Positions 1 through 4,920 of a stretch of DNA of 5,546 nt are shown here, in pieces; positions within the stretch are counted from its first letter, which is position 1; each line of letters begins with the position of its first letter. The notes under the pieces are model-generated. The model was given only the letters and a program-made list of their open reading frames with translations. It searched no databases and was not told the origin of the DNA. The position numbers and the translations under genes are program-made. Origin of the DNA: an uncultured Acidobacteriaceae bacterium (GTDB lineage: Bacteria; Acidobacteriota; Terriglobia; Terriglobales; Acidobacteriaceae); contig CAIMNN010000005.1 in assembly GCA_903842845.1 (NCBI GenBank), forward strand, positions 1-5,546, given 5' to 3'.

Positions 1-553
1 CAATCCCGAAAGCCTGCGCGTCGCTCCAGCCGCTGCGTTTGTACTCTTCCCAGGTCGAGGTAATTTGTGGGCTGGTCGGAGCGAGCAGAAACTCCATCAG
101 AAAACCAACCGTTACCGCTAGCAGCATGCATATTGACGATGCGCATATCGCCGCAAGAACCCCGCCAAGAATGCTTTTCCGTTGTTCTGCACCCCACGCT
201 CCAGCCACACCCCATGTGCAGAAAAGCAAGATCATCATTGCAATCGAGAATCCTGGAGTGTGAATAAAGTCCCATGTCATCCTTTCAAGCAAAATATTGA
301 GCGATTCGATTGCGCCTGTTATCAGGCCAACGATCACAGCAATACGAAGAATTGAATCCCACCACGGCCTGCCAGCGCGCACTACAAAGTATCCGCATAT
401 GCCGTAACCAACCAGCAGCCCGATCGGTTCAATAAGATAAAGCATCGCCCCCGGCTGTACTAAGAATCCGGGCGTATGTACAATCGCGAATGCGATCAAC
501 ACAAGATCGATTGGTACTAACAACAGCATGTATGCTGCAACGGAATTTTTCAT
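1..553 (-). CDS. Multi-pass membrane protein of unknown function, C-terminus cut by the window edge
   Basis: An open frame runs from an ATG at 553 to the left edge without a stop, giving 184 residues. I do not recognise the family. About five hydrophobic segments are visible (roughly residues 5-24, 36-58, 66-88, 101-121 and 127-157), followed by a polar region containing STWEEYKRSGWSDAQAFGI, so this is an inner-membrane protein. The pentapeptide HTPGF occurs twice, at residues 26-30 and 98-102, each time just before a membrane segment (the second and the fourth), which hints at an internal duplication. The start lies 11 nt after the nth stop codon, so it is probably cotranscribed with nth; a weak GGA precedes the ATG by about 6 nt. 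Codon use is unlike nth and the secreted-protein gene, with many TTA, ATA, GTA and ATT codons instead of C-ending ones. Coding status rests on the long open frame, the hydrophobic pattern and the tight junction with nth. Confidence 0.72.
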   Translation of the reverse strand, partial: MKNSVAAYMLLLVPIDLVLIAFAIVHTPGFLVQPGAMLYLIEPIGLLVGYGICGYFVVRAGRPWWDSILRIAVIVGLITGAIESLNILLERMTWDFIHTPGFSIAMMILLFCTWGVAGAWGAEQRKSILGGVLAAICASSICMLLAVTVGFLMEFLLAPTSPQITSTWEEYKRSGWSDAQAFGI

Positions 554-564
554 GGATATTCCGA

Positions 565-1233
565 TCAGCTTCTCCACGTCTTATCCTTCGCTTCGCACAC
601 CTGCTCCAGCGGACACTCTCCGCACTTCGGTTTCCGCGCCACGCACACCGCCCGCCCATGATGAATAATCTGGTGCGAATACTTTACCCATCTATCCTGC
701 GGCAGAATCTTCATCAATTCTTTTTCCACCTTCTCCGGCGTCGTTGACTTTGCCAGCCCCAGCCTCCGGCTGATGCGCAAAACATGCGTGTCCACCACCA
801 CGCCCTCGGCCTTCCCAAAGCAAACCCCCAGCACCACATTCGCCGTCTTCCGCGCCGCTCCGGGAATCGTCACCAACTCCGCCAGCGTCTCCGGCACTTG
901 ATCGTGAAAATCCTCATGCACGCGCTTTGCCGCACCAAGCAGCGACTTCGCCTTGTTTCTAAAAAATCCAGTGCTCCGAATAATCTCTTCCATCTCCCCC
1001 TGCGTCGCCTTCATCATCGCCTTCGCCGTCGGGTACCGCCGGAACAACTCCGGCGTCACCATGTTCACTCGCACGTCCGTACACTGCGCGCTCAATATCG
1101 TCGCCACCAGCAACTGCCACGGCGACTCGTGCACCAGCGCGCACTCCACCTCTGGGTAATGCTCATCCAGAATCCGCAGTATCTCCGCAACCCGCTCCGG
1201 GCTCGTCGACTTCGTACGTTTGATCGCAGCCAT
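565..1233 (-). CDS. nth: Endonuclease III (DNA glycosylase/AP lyase)
   Basis: The product (222 aa) is a base-excision-repair enzyme that removes oxidised pyrimidines and cleaves the resulting abasic site in cytoplasmic DNA. Visible family marks, in order: an N-terminal helical region with LLVATILSAQCTD (41-53); the helix-hairpin-helix IPGAARKTANVV (123-134) with the catalytic lysine K129; VDTHVLR with the catalytic aspartate D148; and a C-terminal 4Fe-4S cluster motif, C197-X6-C204-X2-C207-X5-C213. The length fits the family (about 210-225 aa). The open frame extends upstream to 1344, but that extra 37-residue stretch has no resemblance to Nth proteins, so the start is placed at ATG 1233. The usual hairpin LPGVGRKTA reads IPGAARKTA here, with alanine replacing the second glycine; all catalytic residues remain. 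The downstream membrane gene follows after 11 nt. The gene is divergent from the secreted-protein gene at 1381. Confidence 0.96.
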   Translation of the reverse strand: MAAIKRTKSTSPERVAEILRILDEHYPEVECALVHESPWQLLVATILSAQCTDVRVNMVTPELFRRYPTAKAMMKATQGEMEEIIRSTGFFRNKAKSLLGAAKRVHEDFHDQVPETLAELVTIPGAARKTANVVLGVCFGKAEGVVVDTHVLRISRRLGLAKSTTPEKVEKELMKILPQDRWVKYSHQIIHHGRAVCVARKPKCGECPLEQVCEAKDKTWRS

Positions 1234-1269
1234 AAACCCAGTGTACCCACCCGCTACGCGCCTAATCAA
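1234..1269 (-). promoter_or_regulatory. Candidate leaderless promoter for nth
   Basis: Reading the minus strand, TTGATT (1269-1264), an 18-nt spacer and TACACT (1245-1240) are followed by GGGTTT and then the nth ATG at 1233. Each hexamer matches 4 of 6 consensus bases. The start point would fall on or next to the A of the ATG, so the transcript would be leaderless. No good Shine-Dalgarno is present at the right distance, which agrees with this. It is inference from sequence only. Confidence 0.45.
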
Positions 1270-1380
1270 AATGCGAGACGCCGTATCTTTCGCCCCGCAC
1301 CACACGCAAATTTTCTCCCCACGCCCACACTCCGCCAAATACACTTGTTGAACTTGACTTATCCGAAGGCGAGGACTCGC

Positions 1381-2412
1381 ATGAACCGTAAGATGTTCGT
1401 ACTAACACTGGCGGCATTGACAACGCTCAGCGTAACCGCGGCAAAAGCGCAAAAGGCGCCGCTCCCCACTACTTACACCGTCACAGAAACTATCGGCATG
1501 TTAGGCGAACCCTTCTCCGTCCAAATCGCCCGCCATGGCAATCTTGGCTACATGAAGCACGTCAAGCCCGGCACCTCCATCGTCAGCTCGCTCACCATCA
1601 TCCAAATCGACAAGGGCCTCGAGTACACCTGGGACCCCGCCGCCAAGCCGCTCGAGTGCAGCAAGTCAAACTTCTCTGGCAGTTGGGGCGACCCGTTTGA
1701 AGACGGCGTCTCCATGCTCGCCGACCTCAATAAAATGAACCCCAAGCCCGCCGGCACTGAGCAGTTCCTTGGTCAAACCGCAAACATCCTCGTCGCCGAC
1801 GGCCCGCCAACCATGGGCAAGGTCAAGGTCTGGGTCGACGCAAAGACCGGCGCGCCGCTCAAGATCACCACCACTCTACCCGGCGCAGCGCCCAAGGTCT
1901 TCTCGGAGTTCACCGCGCTCTCCTACGCCGCACCCGCCGACGCGCTCTTCAAAATTCCGCCCACCTGCACCGCCCCGGCCGTCGACAATGTGGCACTCGC
2001 TGACGACGCTCAAATCGCCAAGCTCACCAACGACGACCCTCACAACTACGTCCGCGCCATCATGAGCCCCGAAAGCAAAGACACCTGCAACGTCACCTAC
2101 AAGGTTGTCCAGGCCGGCACCATGAAGCCCATCGCTCCAACCTTCACCGTCCAGGTCGACATCGGCGGCACCATGCACAAGCTCGTCTCCGCCACACACG
2201 ACGGTGTCTATCGCATCCCCAACATCCCGTCCAACTTCAACCTCGAAACCAGCTTCGGCGATTCATCCGGCGACAGCTTCGCGCTCATCCACCGCACATG
2301 CTTCGGGCCCGAAACCGTCCTCCTCTACGTCATCAAGAACCCCGCCAAAGCCACAGACGGCGGCGACTATTACTGGGTCAAATCCGGCAAATACGCCGCA
2401 CCCAAAAAGTAA
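1381..2412 (+). CDS. Exported two-part protein with LolA-like N-terminal region
   Basis: The product has 343 aa. Residues 1-23 form a Sec signal peptide: MNRK, a hydrophobic core, then AKA before Q24 as the likely signal peptidase I site, so the protein is periplasmic or secreted. Residues about 28-195 resemble the LolA/LppX-type lipid-carrier fold: TYTVTETIGM, then GTEQFLGQTANILVADG, then KVKVWVDAKTGAPLKI (147-162), and a closing FKIPPTC. The C-terminal part (about 200-343) is unrecognised and ends in a lysine-rich tail. Four cysteines (93, 196, 236, 307) could form disulfides after export. The start at 1381 is supported by GAGGA at 1371-1375, 5 nt upstream, and by the signal peptide; the same frame is open further upstream, but that part is antisense to nth. 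Codon use is strongly C-ending. It stands alone, divergent from nth. Coding status is secure; the role is not, and lipid or hydrophobic-ligand binding is only a fold-based guess. Confidence 0.85.
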   Translation: MNRKMFVLTLAALTTLSVTAAKAQKAPLPTTYTVTETIGMLGEPFSVQIARHGNLGYMKHVKPGTSIVSSLTIIQIDKGLEYTWDPAAKPLECSKSNFSGSWGDPFEDGVSMLADLNKMNPKPAGTEQFLGQTANILVADGPPTMGKVKVWVDAKTGAPLKITTTLPGAAPKVFSEFTALSYAAPADALFKIPPTCTAPAVDNVALADDAQIAKLTNDDPHNYVRAIMSPESKDTCNVTYKVVQAGTMKPIAPTFTVQVDIGGTMHKLVSATHDGVYRIPNIPSNFNLETSFGDSSGDSFALIHRTCFGPETVLLYVIKNPAKATDGGDYYWVKSGKYAAPKK

Positions 2413-2415
2413 GCA

Positions 2416-2452
2416 AAAGAGGGGAAGTGGGCTTCTCCTACTCTCCCTCTTT
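2416..2452 (+). terminator. Weak hairpin after the secreted-protein gene
   Basis: Just after the stop codon, AAAGAGGG (2416-2423) pairs with CCCTCTTT (2445-2452). A tighter alternative pairs GGGGAAG (2421-2427) with CTTCTCC (2432-2438), with one G-U pair, around a TGGG loop. The region separates the gene ending at 2412 from the cassette starting at 2479. There is no proper T-run, so termination is uncertain. Confidence 0.3.
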
Positions 2453-2460
2453 CCCTCAAA

Positions 2461-2478
2461 TTATGCTATGCTCAGTAC
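2461..2478 (+). promoter_or_regulatory. Candidate extended -10 and leaderless start of the toxin-antitoxin cassette
   Basis: TTATGCTATGCT ends at 2472, followed by CAGTAC and ATG at 2479. TGC directly before TATGCT (2467-2472) fits an extended -10, and the 6-nt gap places transcription start at or beside the ATG. No Shine-Dalgarno and no clear -35 are visible. The octamer TTATGCTA (2461-2468) recurs at 4903-4910 at the same distance from the next cassette's start codon. Confidence 0.45.
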
Positions 2479-2772
2479 ATGGCCACCCACCCAGTCCTCA
2501 AAGAAGACGATTTCGAACTGGTCTCCGAGTTCATGCAGCCCGACGCCAAAAAGCGCCTCTCTCTCGGCGCGGCCGCACAGGACTCAAAGGCTTACAACAT
2601 CTATAAAAACTCACTCGGCCAGCTCATCCTCGACCCCGTCCGCACCGTCCCCGCCTCCGAACTCTGGCTATACGAGAACCCCAAAGCGCTCTCGAGCGTA
2701 AAGCAGGGCCTCAAAGAAGCCGCAGCCGACAAAACAGTCACCCGCGGCAGCTTTGCCAAATTCGCCAAGTAA
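2479..2772 (+). CDS. Putative antitoxin of a type II toxin-antitoxin module
   Basis: This 97-aa cytoplasmic protein is small and charged and sits directly before a RelE/ParE-like gene, with 3 nt between stop and start, the usual antitoxin-first order. The N-terminal third holds MQPDAKKRLSLG (19-30). The centre, YNIYKNSLGQLILDP (39-53), looks like the short beta-hairpin of AbrB-type antitoxins, and VPASELWLYENPKALSSV (57-74) continues with a pattern common in small antitoxins of RelE-type toxins. The C-terminus (GLKEAAADKTVTRGSFAKF) would be the flexible toxin-binding arm; this is inference. Such proteins normally neutralise the toxin and repress their own operon. The ATG at 2479 lacks a Shine-Dalgarno and lies 6 nt after a -10-like hexamer, so the message may be leaderless. 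The family name is uncertain; the assignment rests on context plus recalled sequence pattern. Confidence 0.7.
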   Translation: MATHPVLKEDDFELVSEFMQPDAKKRLSLGAAAQDSKAYNIYKNSLGQLILDPVRTVPASELWLYENPKALSSVKQGLKEAAADKTVTRGSFAKFAK

Positions 2773-2775
2773 TTC

Positions 2776-3081
2776 ATGGAACGCCATCTTCGATTCACGC
2801 CCACCGCCGCCGCGCAACTCGACGCGCTCAAAGGCAAGCCAGTCTACGCGCAGGTCCTCAAGACCCTCGGCTTCCTTGAACTCAACCCCAAACACCCCAG
2901 CCTCAACACCCACGAGTTCACCTCGCTCCGCGGCATAAACGGCGAAAAGGTTTACGAAGCCTACGCGCAGAACAACACCCCCGGCGCCTATCGCGTCTTC
3001 TGGCAATACGGCCCCGATGAATTGAAAGGGAAGAAGCGCATCGCAGTCATCACCATCATTGCAATAACGCGGCATCCGTAA
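2776..3081 (+). CDS. Putative RelE/ParE-superfamily toxin
   Basis: The product has 101 aa. The pattern is an N-terminal strand (RHLRFTPTAAAQLDAL), a helical segment with ALKGKPVYAQVLKTLGFLE, then LNPKHPSLNTHEFTSLRG (36-53), GEKVYEAYAQNNTPGAYRVFWQYGP (56-80) as paired strands, and a last strand IAVITIIAITRHP ending in His-Pro. This fits the compact RelE/ParE fold and matches a conserved family I recall from cyanobacteria and other environmental bacteria, described as cytotoxic translational repressors. RelE members cut mRNA on the ribosome and ParE members poison gyrase; which applies here cannot be read from sequence. R52, H46 and R73 are candidate functional residues. The start lies 3 nt after the antitoxin stop, with only a weak AAG upstream, so translation is probably coupled. 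The gene is complete with no sign of decay. Confidence 0.72.
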   Translation: MERHLRFTPTAAAQLDALKGKPVYAQVLKTLGFLELNPKHPSLNTHEFTSLRGINGEKVYEAYAQNNTPGAYRVFWQYGPDELKGKKRIAVITIIAITRHP

Positions 3082-3120
3082 TATTTACGATTGAATTCAT
3101 AATGTAATTTATTAACCCTG

Positions 3121-3164
3121 AGCCCCATCCATTCTGCTTTTAATGCAGACTGGATGGGTGGGCT
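3121..3164. terminator. Long hairpin between convergent genes, probably a bidirectional terminator
   Basis: Arms 3121-3137 and 3145-3164 pair in three blocks: AGCCC with GGGCT (outer), CCCATCCA with TGGATGGG (middle) and TCTGC with GCAGA (inner), around a TTTTAAT loop. It lies 39 nt after the toxin stop (plus strand) and 37 nt after the DUF1161 stop (minus strand). The T-run is short on both sides (TTTA on plus, TTAATAAATT further out on minus), so efficiency is uncertain, but the position between convergent genes fits a shared terminator. Confidence 0.7.
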
Positions 3165-3201
3165 TTAGCTAATTCCGCTTACGACGCATGCGTTTTACAT
3201 G

Positions 3202-3483
3202 CTACTTCTTCGGCGCCGGCTTCGCAGCAGGTTTCGCCTCAGGCGCAGCGACCGCACCCTTCGTATACAGAATGCTCTTCGTTCCGCCGCCGCACGTGCC
3301 CACTACCTTGCCATCGCCTTCCTTGCCCTTGTCCACAATCGTCAGCGTGGGATTCGTGCCGCCATTGGCTTCGATCTTCTTCGCAATTTCGTCCTTCAAC
3401 TCATCGCAGTTCTTCGGCCCGCTCTGCGCCGAAACCGCCATCGCTCCACACAACAGAACCGCCATCACCAATATCTTCTTCAT
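3202..3483 (-). CDS. Small exported DUF1161 protein
   Basis: The product has 93 aa. Residues 1-19 are a signal peptide (MKKILVMAVLLCGAMAVSA, cleavage likely before Q20), so the mature protein of about 74 residues is periplasmic or secreted. The core matches DUF1161: CDELKDEIAKKIEANG (26-41), TLTIV (46-50), GKVVGTCGGGTKSILY (58-73). C26 and C64 are the only cysteines of the mature form and probably make a disulfide. The tail (75-93) is an Ala/Pro/Lys low-complexity stretch. The start at 3483 is preferred over an upstream ATG at 3549 because the signal peptide begins there and AAAGGTG lies just upstream. It follows hemQ by 44 nt in the same direction and may be cotranscribed, but a perfect TATAAT over the hemQ stop suggests its own promoter. 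The function of DUF1161 is unknown; the E. coli relative I recall is YnfD. Confidence 0.87.
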   Translation of the reverse strand: MKKILVMAVLLCGAMAVSAQSGPKNCDELKDEIAKKIEANGGTNPTLTIVDKGKEGDGKVVGTCGGGTKSILYTKGAVAAPEAKPAAKPAPKK

Positions 3484-3526
3484 CGTTTTCACCTTTCTGC
3501 CCGCAAGCCGCGGACGATAATGCCGA

Positions 3527-3532
3527 ATTATA
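3527..3532 (-). promoter_or_regulatory. Candidate -10 box for the DUF1161 gene, overlapping the hemQ stop codon
   Basis: On the minus strand the last codons of hemQ read TTA TAA TTC, creating a perfect TATAAT at 3532-3527. Transcription from about 3520 would give a leader of about 37 nt containing the AAAGGTG ribosome site of the DUF1161 gene. A possible -35, CTGACG at 3557-3552, matches 4 of 6 but with a long 19-nt spacer. Confidence 0.4.
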
Positions 3533-4358
3533 ACTTCCCGCTCAGCCAATCCGTCAGCTTTTCAACCGGCAACTTTATCGCCAGGAAGAACTGCCCAAAC
3601 AGCGCATACTCCGCGCTCACCACGTCAAACCGCATCTCGTAGATGAGCTTTTTGAAGACGATAGGGTCCTCGGAGAAGAGCGTCACGCCCCACTCCCAGT
3701 CGTCCATGCCGATGGAGCCGGTGATGATCTGCTTGACCACGTCGCCGTACCGCCGGCCCACCATCCCATGCTCGTGCATCATCTTCTGCCGCTCGGCAAA
3801 GGGAACGGTGTACCAGTTCTTCACTTCGTCGCGCTTGCGGTCCATCGGATAAAAGCACAAGAACTTCCACTCCGGTATCGTCGGGAACAGCCGACTCGCC
3901 ATCGCCGTTTTCGCGCGGCCCAGGCTCTCGGCCACGTCGGCATCCCACTCCGGCGTGTGCGGCTCAAAGCCCTTCGCCGCAGCGGCCTCAAAGGTCTTGC
4001 GCGTCGACTCGTACAGCCCCATCTCCACCACCGAAACATAGCTGTGCTTCAGCGTCAGGAACGCATAGAGTCGCGTCTGTGCCAGCGTTAGCTCAATCTG
4101 ATTGAGCTCTTCGAATGTTGGTCGGAAGTGGACCAGGAGCAGATCGCCCTTGTGCCCGAGCTGCGAGTAGATTCCGGACTTTGGCGCAAGAATGTCCTGC
4201 TCGGCCCAGTAGAGGAACTCGAGGAACTCGGAGGCGATGGCTTTGCGTTCCGAAGCTGGCGTTGCTTTCCACGAAGTCCAATCGAATGCAAAAAACTGGT
4301 GTAGTGTTGCGGAACCTTCAAGCGTCAAGGGAACAGGAGGGAAGTTTGTCATAGTCAT
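3528..4358 (-). CDS. hemQ: Coproheme decarboxylase (HemQ/ChdC), chlorite dismutase superfamily
   Basis: The product (276 aa, cytoplasmic) belongs to the chlorite-dismutase-like family. HemQ/ChdC oxidatively decarboxylates Fe-coproporphyrin III (coproheme) to heme b with peroxide, the last step of the coproporphyrin-dependent pathway. It has a duplicated ferredoxin-like layout, with the conserved half C-terminal: FYPMDRKR with the catalytic tyrosine Y170, NWYTVPFAERQKMM, HGMVGRRY with H197 as likely proximal heme ligand, KQIITGSIGMDDWEWGVTLF with Q210 and W221, and YEMRFDVVSAEYALFGQFF. R156 also aligns by spacing; the distances between R156, Y170, H197, Q210 and W221 agree with those I recall for the Listeria enzyme. 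True chlorite dismutases carry a distal arginine, whereas Q210 here fits HemQ. The length is slightly above the usual 250 aa. ATG 4358 gives MTMTNF; ATG 4352, 8 nt after GAG, has the better ribosome-site spacing and is an equal alternative. The DUF1161 gene follows after 44 nt. Confidence 0.95.
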   Translation of the reverse strand: MTMTNFPPVPLTLEGSATLHQFFAFDWTSWKATPASERKAIASEFLEFLYWAEQDILAPKSGIYSQLGHKGDLLLVHFRPTFEELNQIELTLAQTRLYAFLTLKHSYVSVVEMGLYESTRKTFEAAAAKGFEPHTPEWDADVAESLGRAKTAMASRLFPTIPEWKFLCFYPMDRKRDEVKNWYTVPFAERQKMMHEHGMVGRRYGDVVKQIITGSIGMDDWEWGVTLFSEDPIVFKKLIYEMRFDVVSAEYALFGQFFLAIKLPVEKLTDWLSGKL

Positions 4359-4369
4359 ATCTCAAATTA

Positions 4370-4378
4370 ATCGTAGCA
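4370..4378 (-). promoter_or_regulatory. Candidate extended -10 of hemQ
   Basis: On the minus strand TGCTACGAT (4378-4370) has the TGN extension plus TACGAT (4 of 6 matches), and would start transcription near 4363, a few nt before the hemQ ATG at 4358. No -35 is evident. The TCACAGT repeat cluster begins directly upstream, so it would lie at the usual place for regulator sites of this promoter. Confidence 0.35.
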
Positions 4379-4395
4379 TTTAGAGCGCGAGTGCG

Positions 4396-4550
4396 CACTG
4401 TGTTCACAGTTTCACAGTGGCTGTGATGGAGGAGTTATTTGGAGGGGGAGGTGGGATTTAAGCGGTTCAGGATGTATGAGTTATAGTAGTTTCACAGTAT
4501 CACAGTGCGATTTTTCGATTTATGAGGGGGTAGGGGGGCTATATCACAGT
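4396..4550. repeat. Cluster of TCACAGT direct and inverted repeats upstream of hemQ
   Basis: The octamer (T/A)TCACAGT occurs five times on the plus strand: two head-to-tail (4403-4410, 4411-4418), two head-to-tail again (4491-4498, 4499-4506) and one single (4543-4550). Inverted copies create palindromes: ACTGTG-TT-CACAGT at 4397-4410 and TCACAG-TGG-CTGTGA at 4412-4426, both with perfect 6-bp arms. Longer identities also exist: AGTTTCACAGT at 4408-4418 and 4488-4498, and TCACAGTGGC at 4412-4421 and 4544-4553. The arrangement looks like operator sites for a dimeric regulator but could be a decayed repeat. Confidence 0.65.
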
Positions 4551-4729
4551 GGCGGTTTGGATGGGCGCAAGTTGAATGCAATCAATACAAGTGCGCTGAG
4601 CCGGTGGTGAAAACCACGCCAGCGACATAGCGGTTTTCGTACATGTTTTGGTTGAGATGAGCTGCCGTGGGTGGATTGGATGAGCATGAATTGATTGTGG
4701 CAGAATCGGAGGGTTAATCTGCAAGAAAT

Positions 4730-4757
4730 AGGGCTCAGGGAACAGGGCTCAGGGAAC
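4730..4757. repeat. Perfect 14-bp tandem repeat, two copies
   Basis: AGGGCTCAGGGAAC occurs at 4730-4743 and again at 4744-4757, followed by AGC. The unit itself contains two related halves (AGGGCTC and AGGGAAC). It lies in non-coding DNA and could be a slippage product or part of a dispersed intergenic repeat family. Confidence 0.85.
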
Positions 4758-4902
4758 AGCGGCGTGCACCACCCTCGAAGGATGAGCGCTTGTGCTTGCG
4801 ACAGGTTTTCTCGCCTAACGCGGGTGCGCGTGCTGACGATGAGCAGCCCGCCCGCACTTCTCACTCAGTTTGGTTAGGTTTAATTATCCCAACCGCTCGG
4901 GT

Positions 4903-4920
4903 TTATGCTACTCTACTCTC
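4903..4920 (+). promoter_or_regulatory. Candidate promoter and leaderless start region of the DUF4160 gene
   Basis: TTATGCTA (4903-4910) is followed by 10 nt and the proposed CTG start at 4921. TGC plus TACTCT (4909-4914) would be an extended -10 exactly 6 nt before the start codon, the same spacing as at the antitoxin and nth genes. No Shine-Dalgarno is present in this interval. TACTCT is a poor -10 match, so the call depends on the parallel with 2461-2478. Confidence 0.35.

Larger units (their letters stand above)
4359..4920. other. Gene-free intergenic stretch between hemQ and the DUF4160 gene
   Basis: No convincing gene is seen in about 560 nt. The frames open here (for example 4544-4864 minus and 4695-4877 plus) lack ribosome sites and recognisable patterns. 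From left to right it contains: the hemQ promoter candidate; TCACAGT repeats from 4396 to 4550; G-rich tracts at 4441-4455 and 4523-4539; an unremarkable stretch 4560-4729; a 14-bp perfect tandem repeat at 4730-4757; a GC-rich segment 4758-4860; and the AT-richer start region of the DUF4160 gene. It may be decayed or repeat-derived DNA, or a regulatory region for divergent transcription. Confidence 0.6.

Noticed and set aside
1234..1344. N-terminal extension of endonuclease III to 1344
   Set aside because: The 37 added residues do not resemble the family and have no ribosome site; the product from 1233 has the normal length.
784..1380. Long upstream extension of the secreted-protein frame (start at 784, 542 aa in total)
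   Set aside because: The extra 199 residues are antisense to nth and are His/Arg/Leu-rich shadow sequence; the signal peptide and GAGGA ribosome site place the start at 1381.
1876..2199. 107-aa minus-strand frame inside the secreted-protein gene
   Set aside because: It is a Gly/Val/Asp-rich shadow of the C-rich codons on the other strand, without a ribosome site or recognisable motif.
2668..3075. 135-aa minus-strand frame across the toxin-antitoxin genes
   Set aside because: It is antisense to two well-supported short genes and shows only low-complexity shadow sequence.
3484..3549. Start of the DUF1161 gene at 3549
   Set aside because: This would overlap the hemQ end and put 22 charged residues before a clear signal peptide; the ribosome site fits ATG 3483.
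4396..4550. CRISPR-like interpretation of the TCACAGT repeats
   Set aside because: The units are only 8 nt, occur in both orientations and have irregular spacing, with no spacers of constant length and no cas genes.
4544..4864. 106-aa minus-strand frame in the gene-free region
   Set aside because: It crosses the 14-bp tandem repeat, lacks a ribosome site and has no family resemblance.
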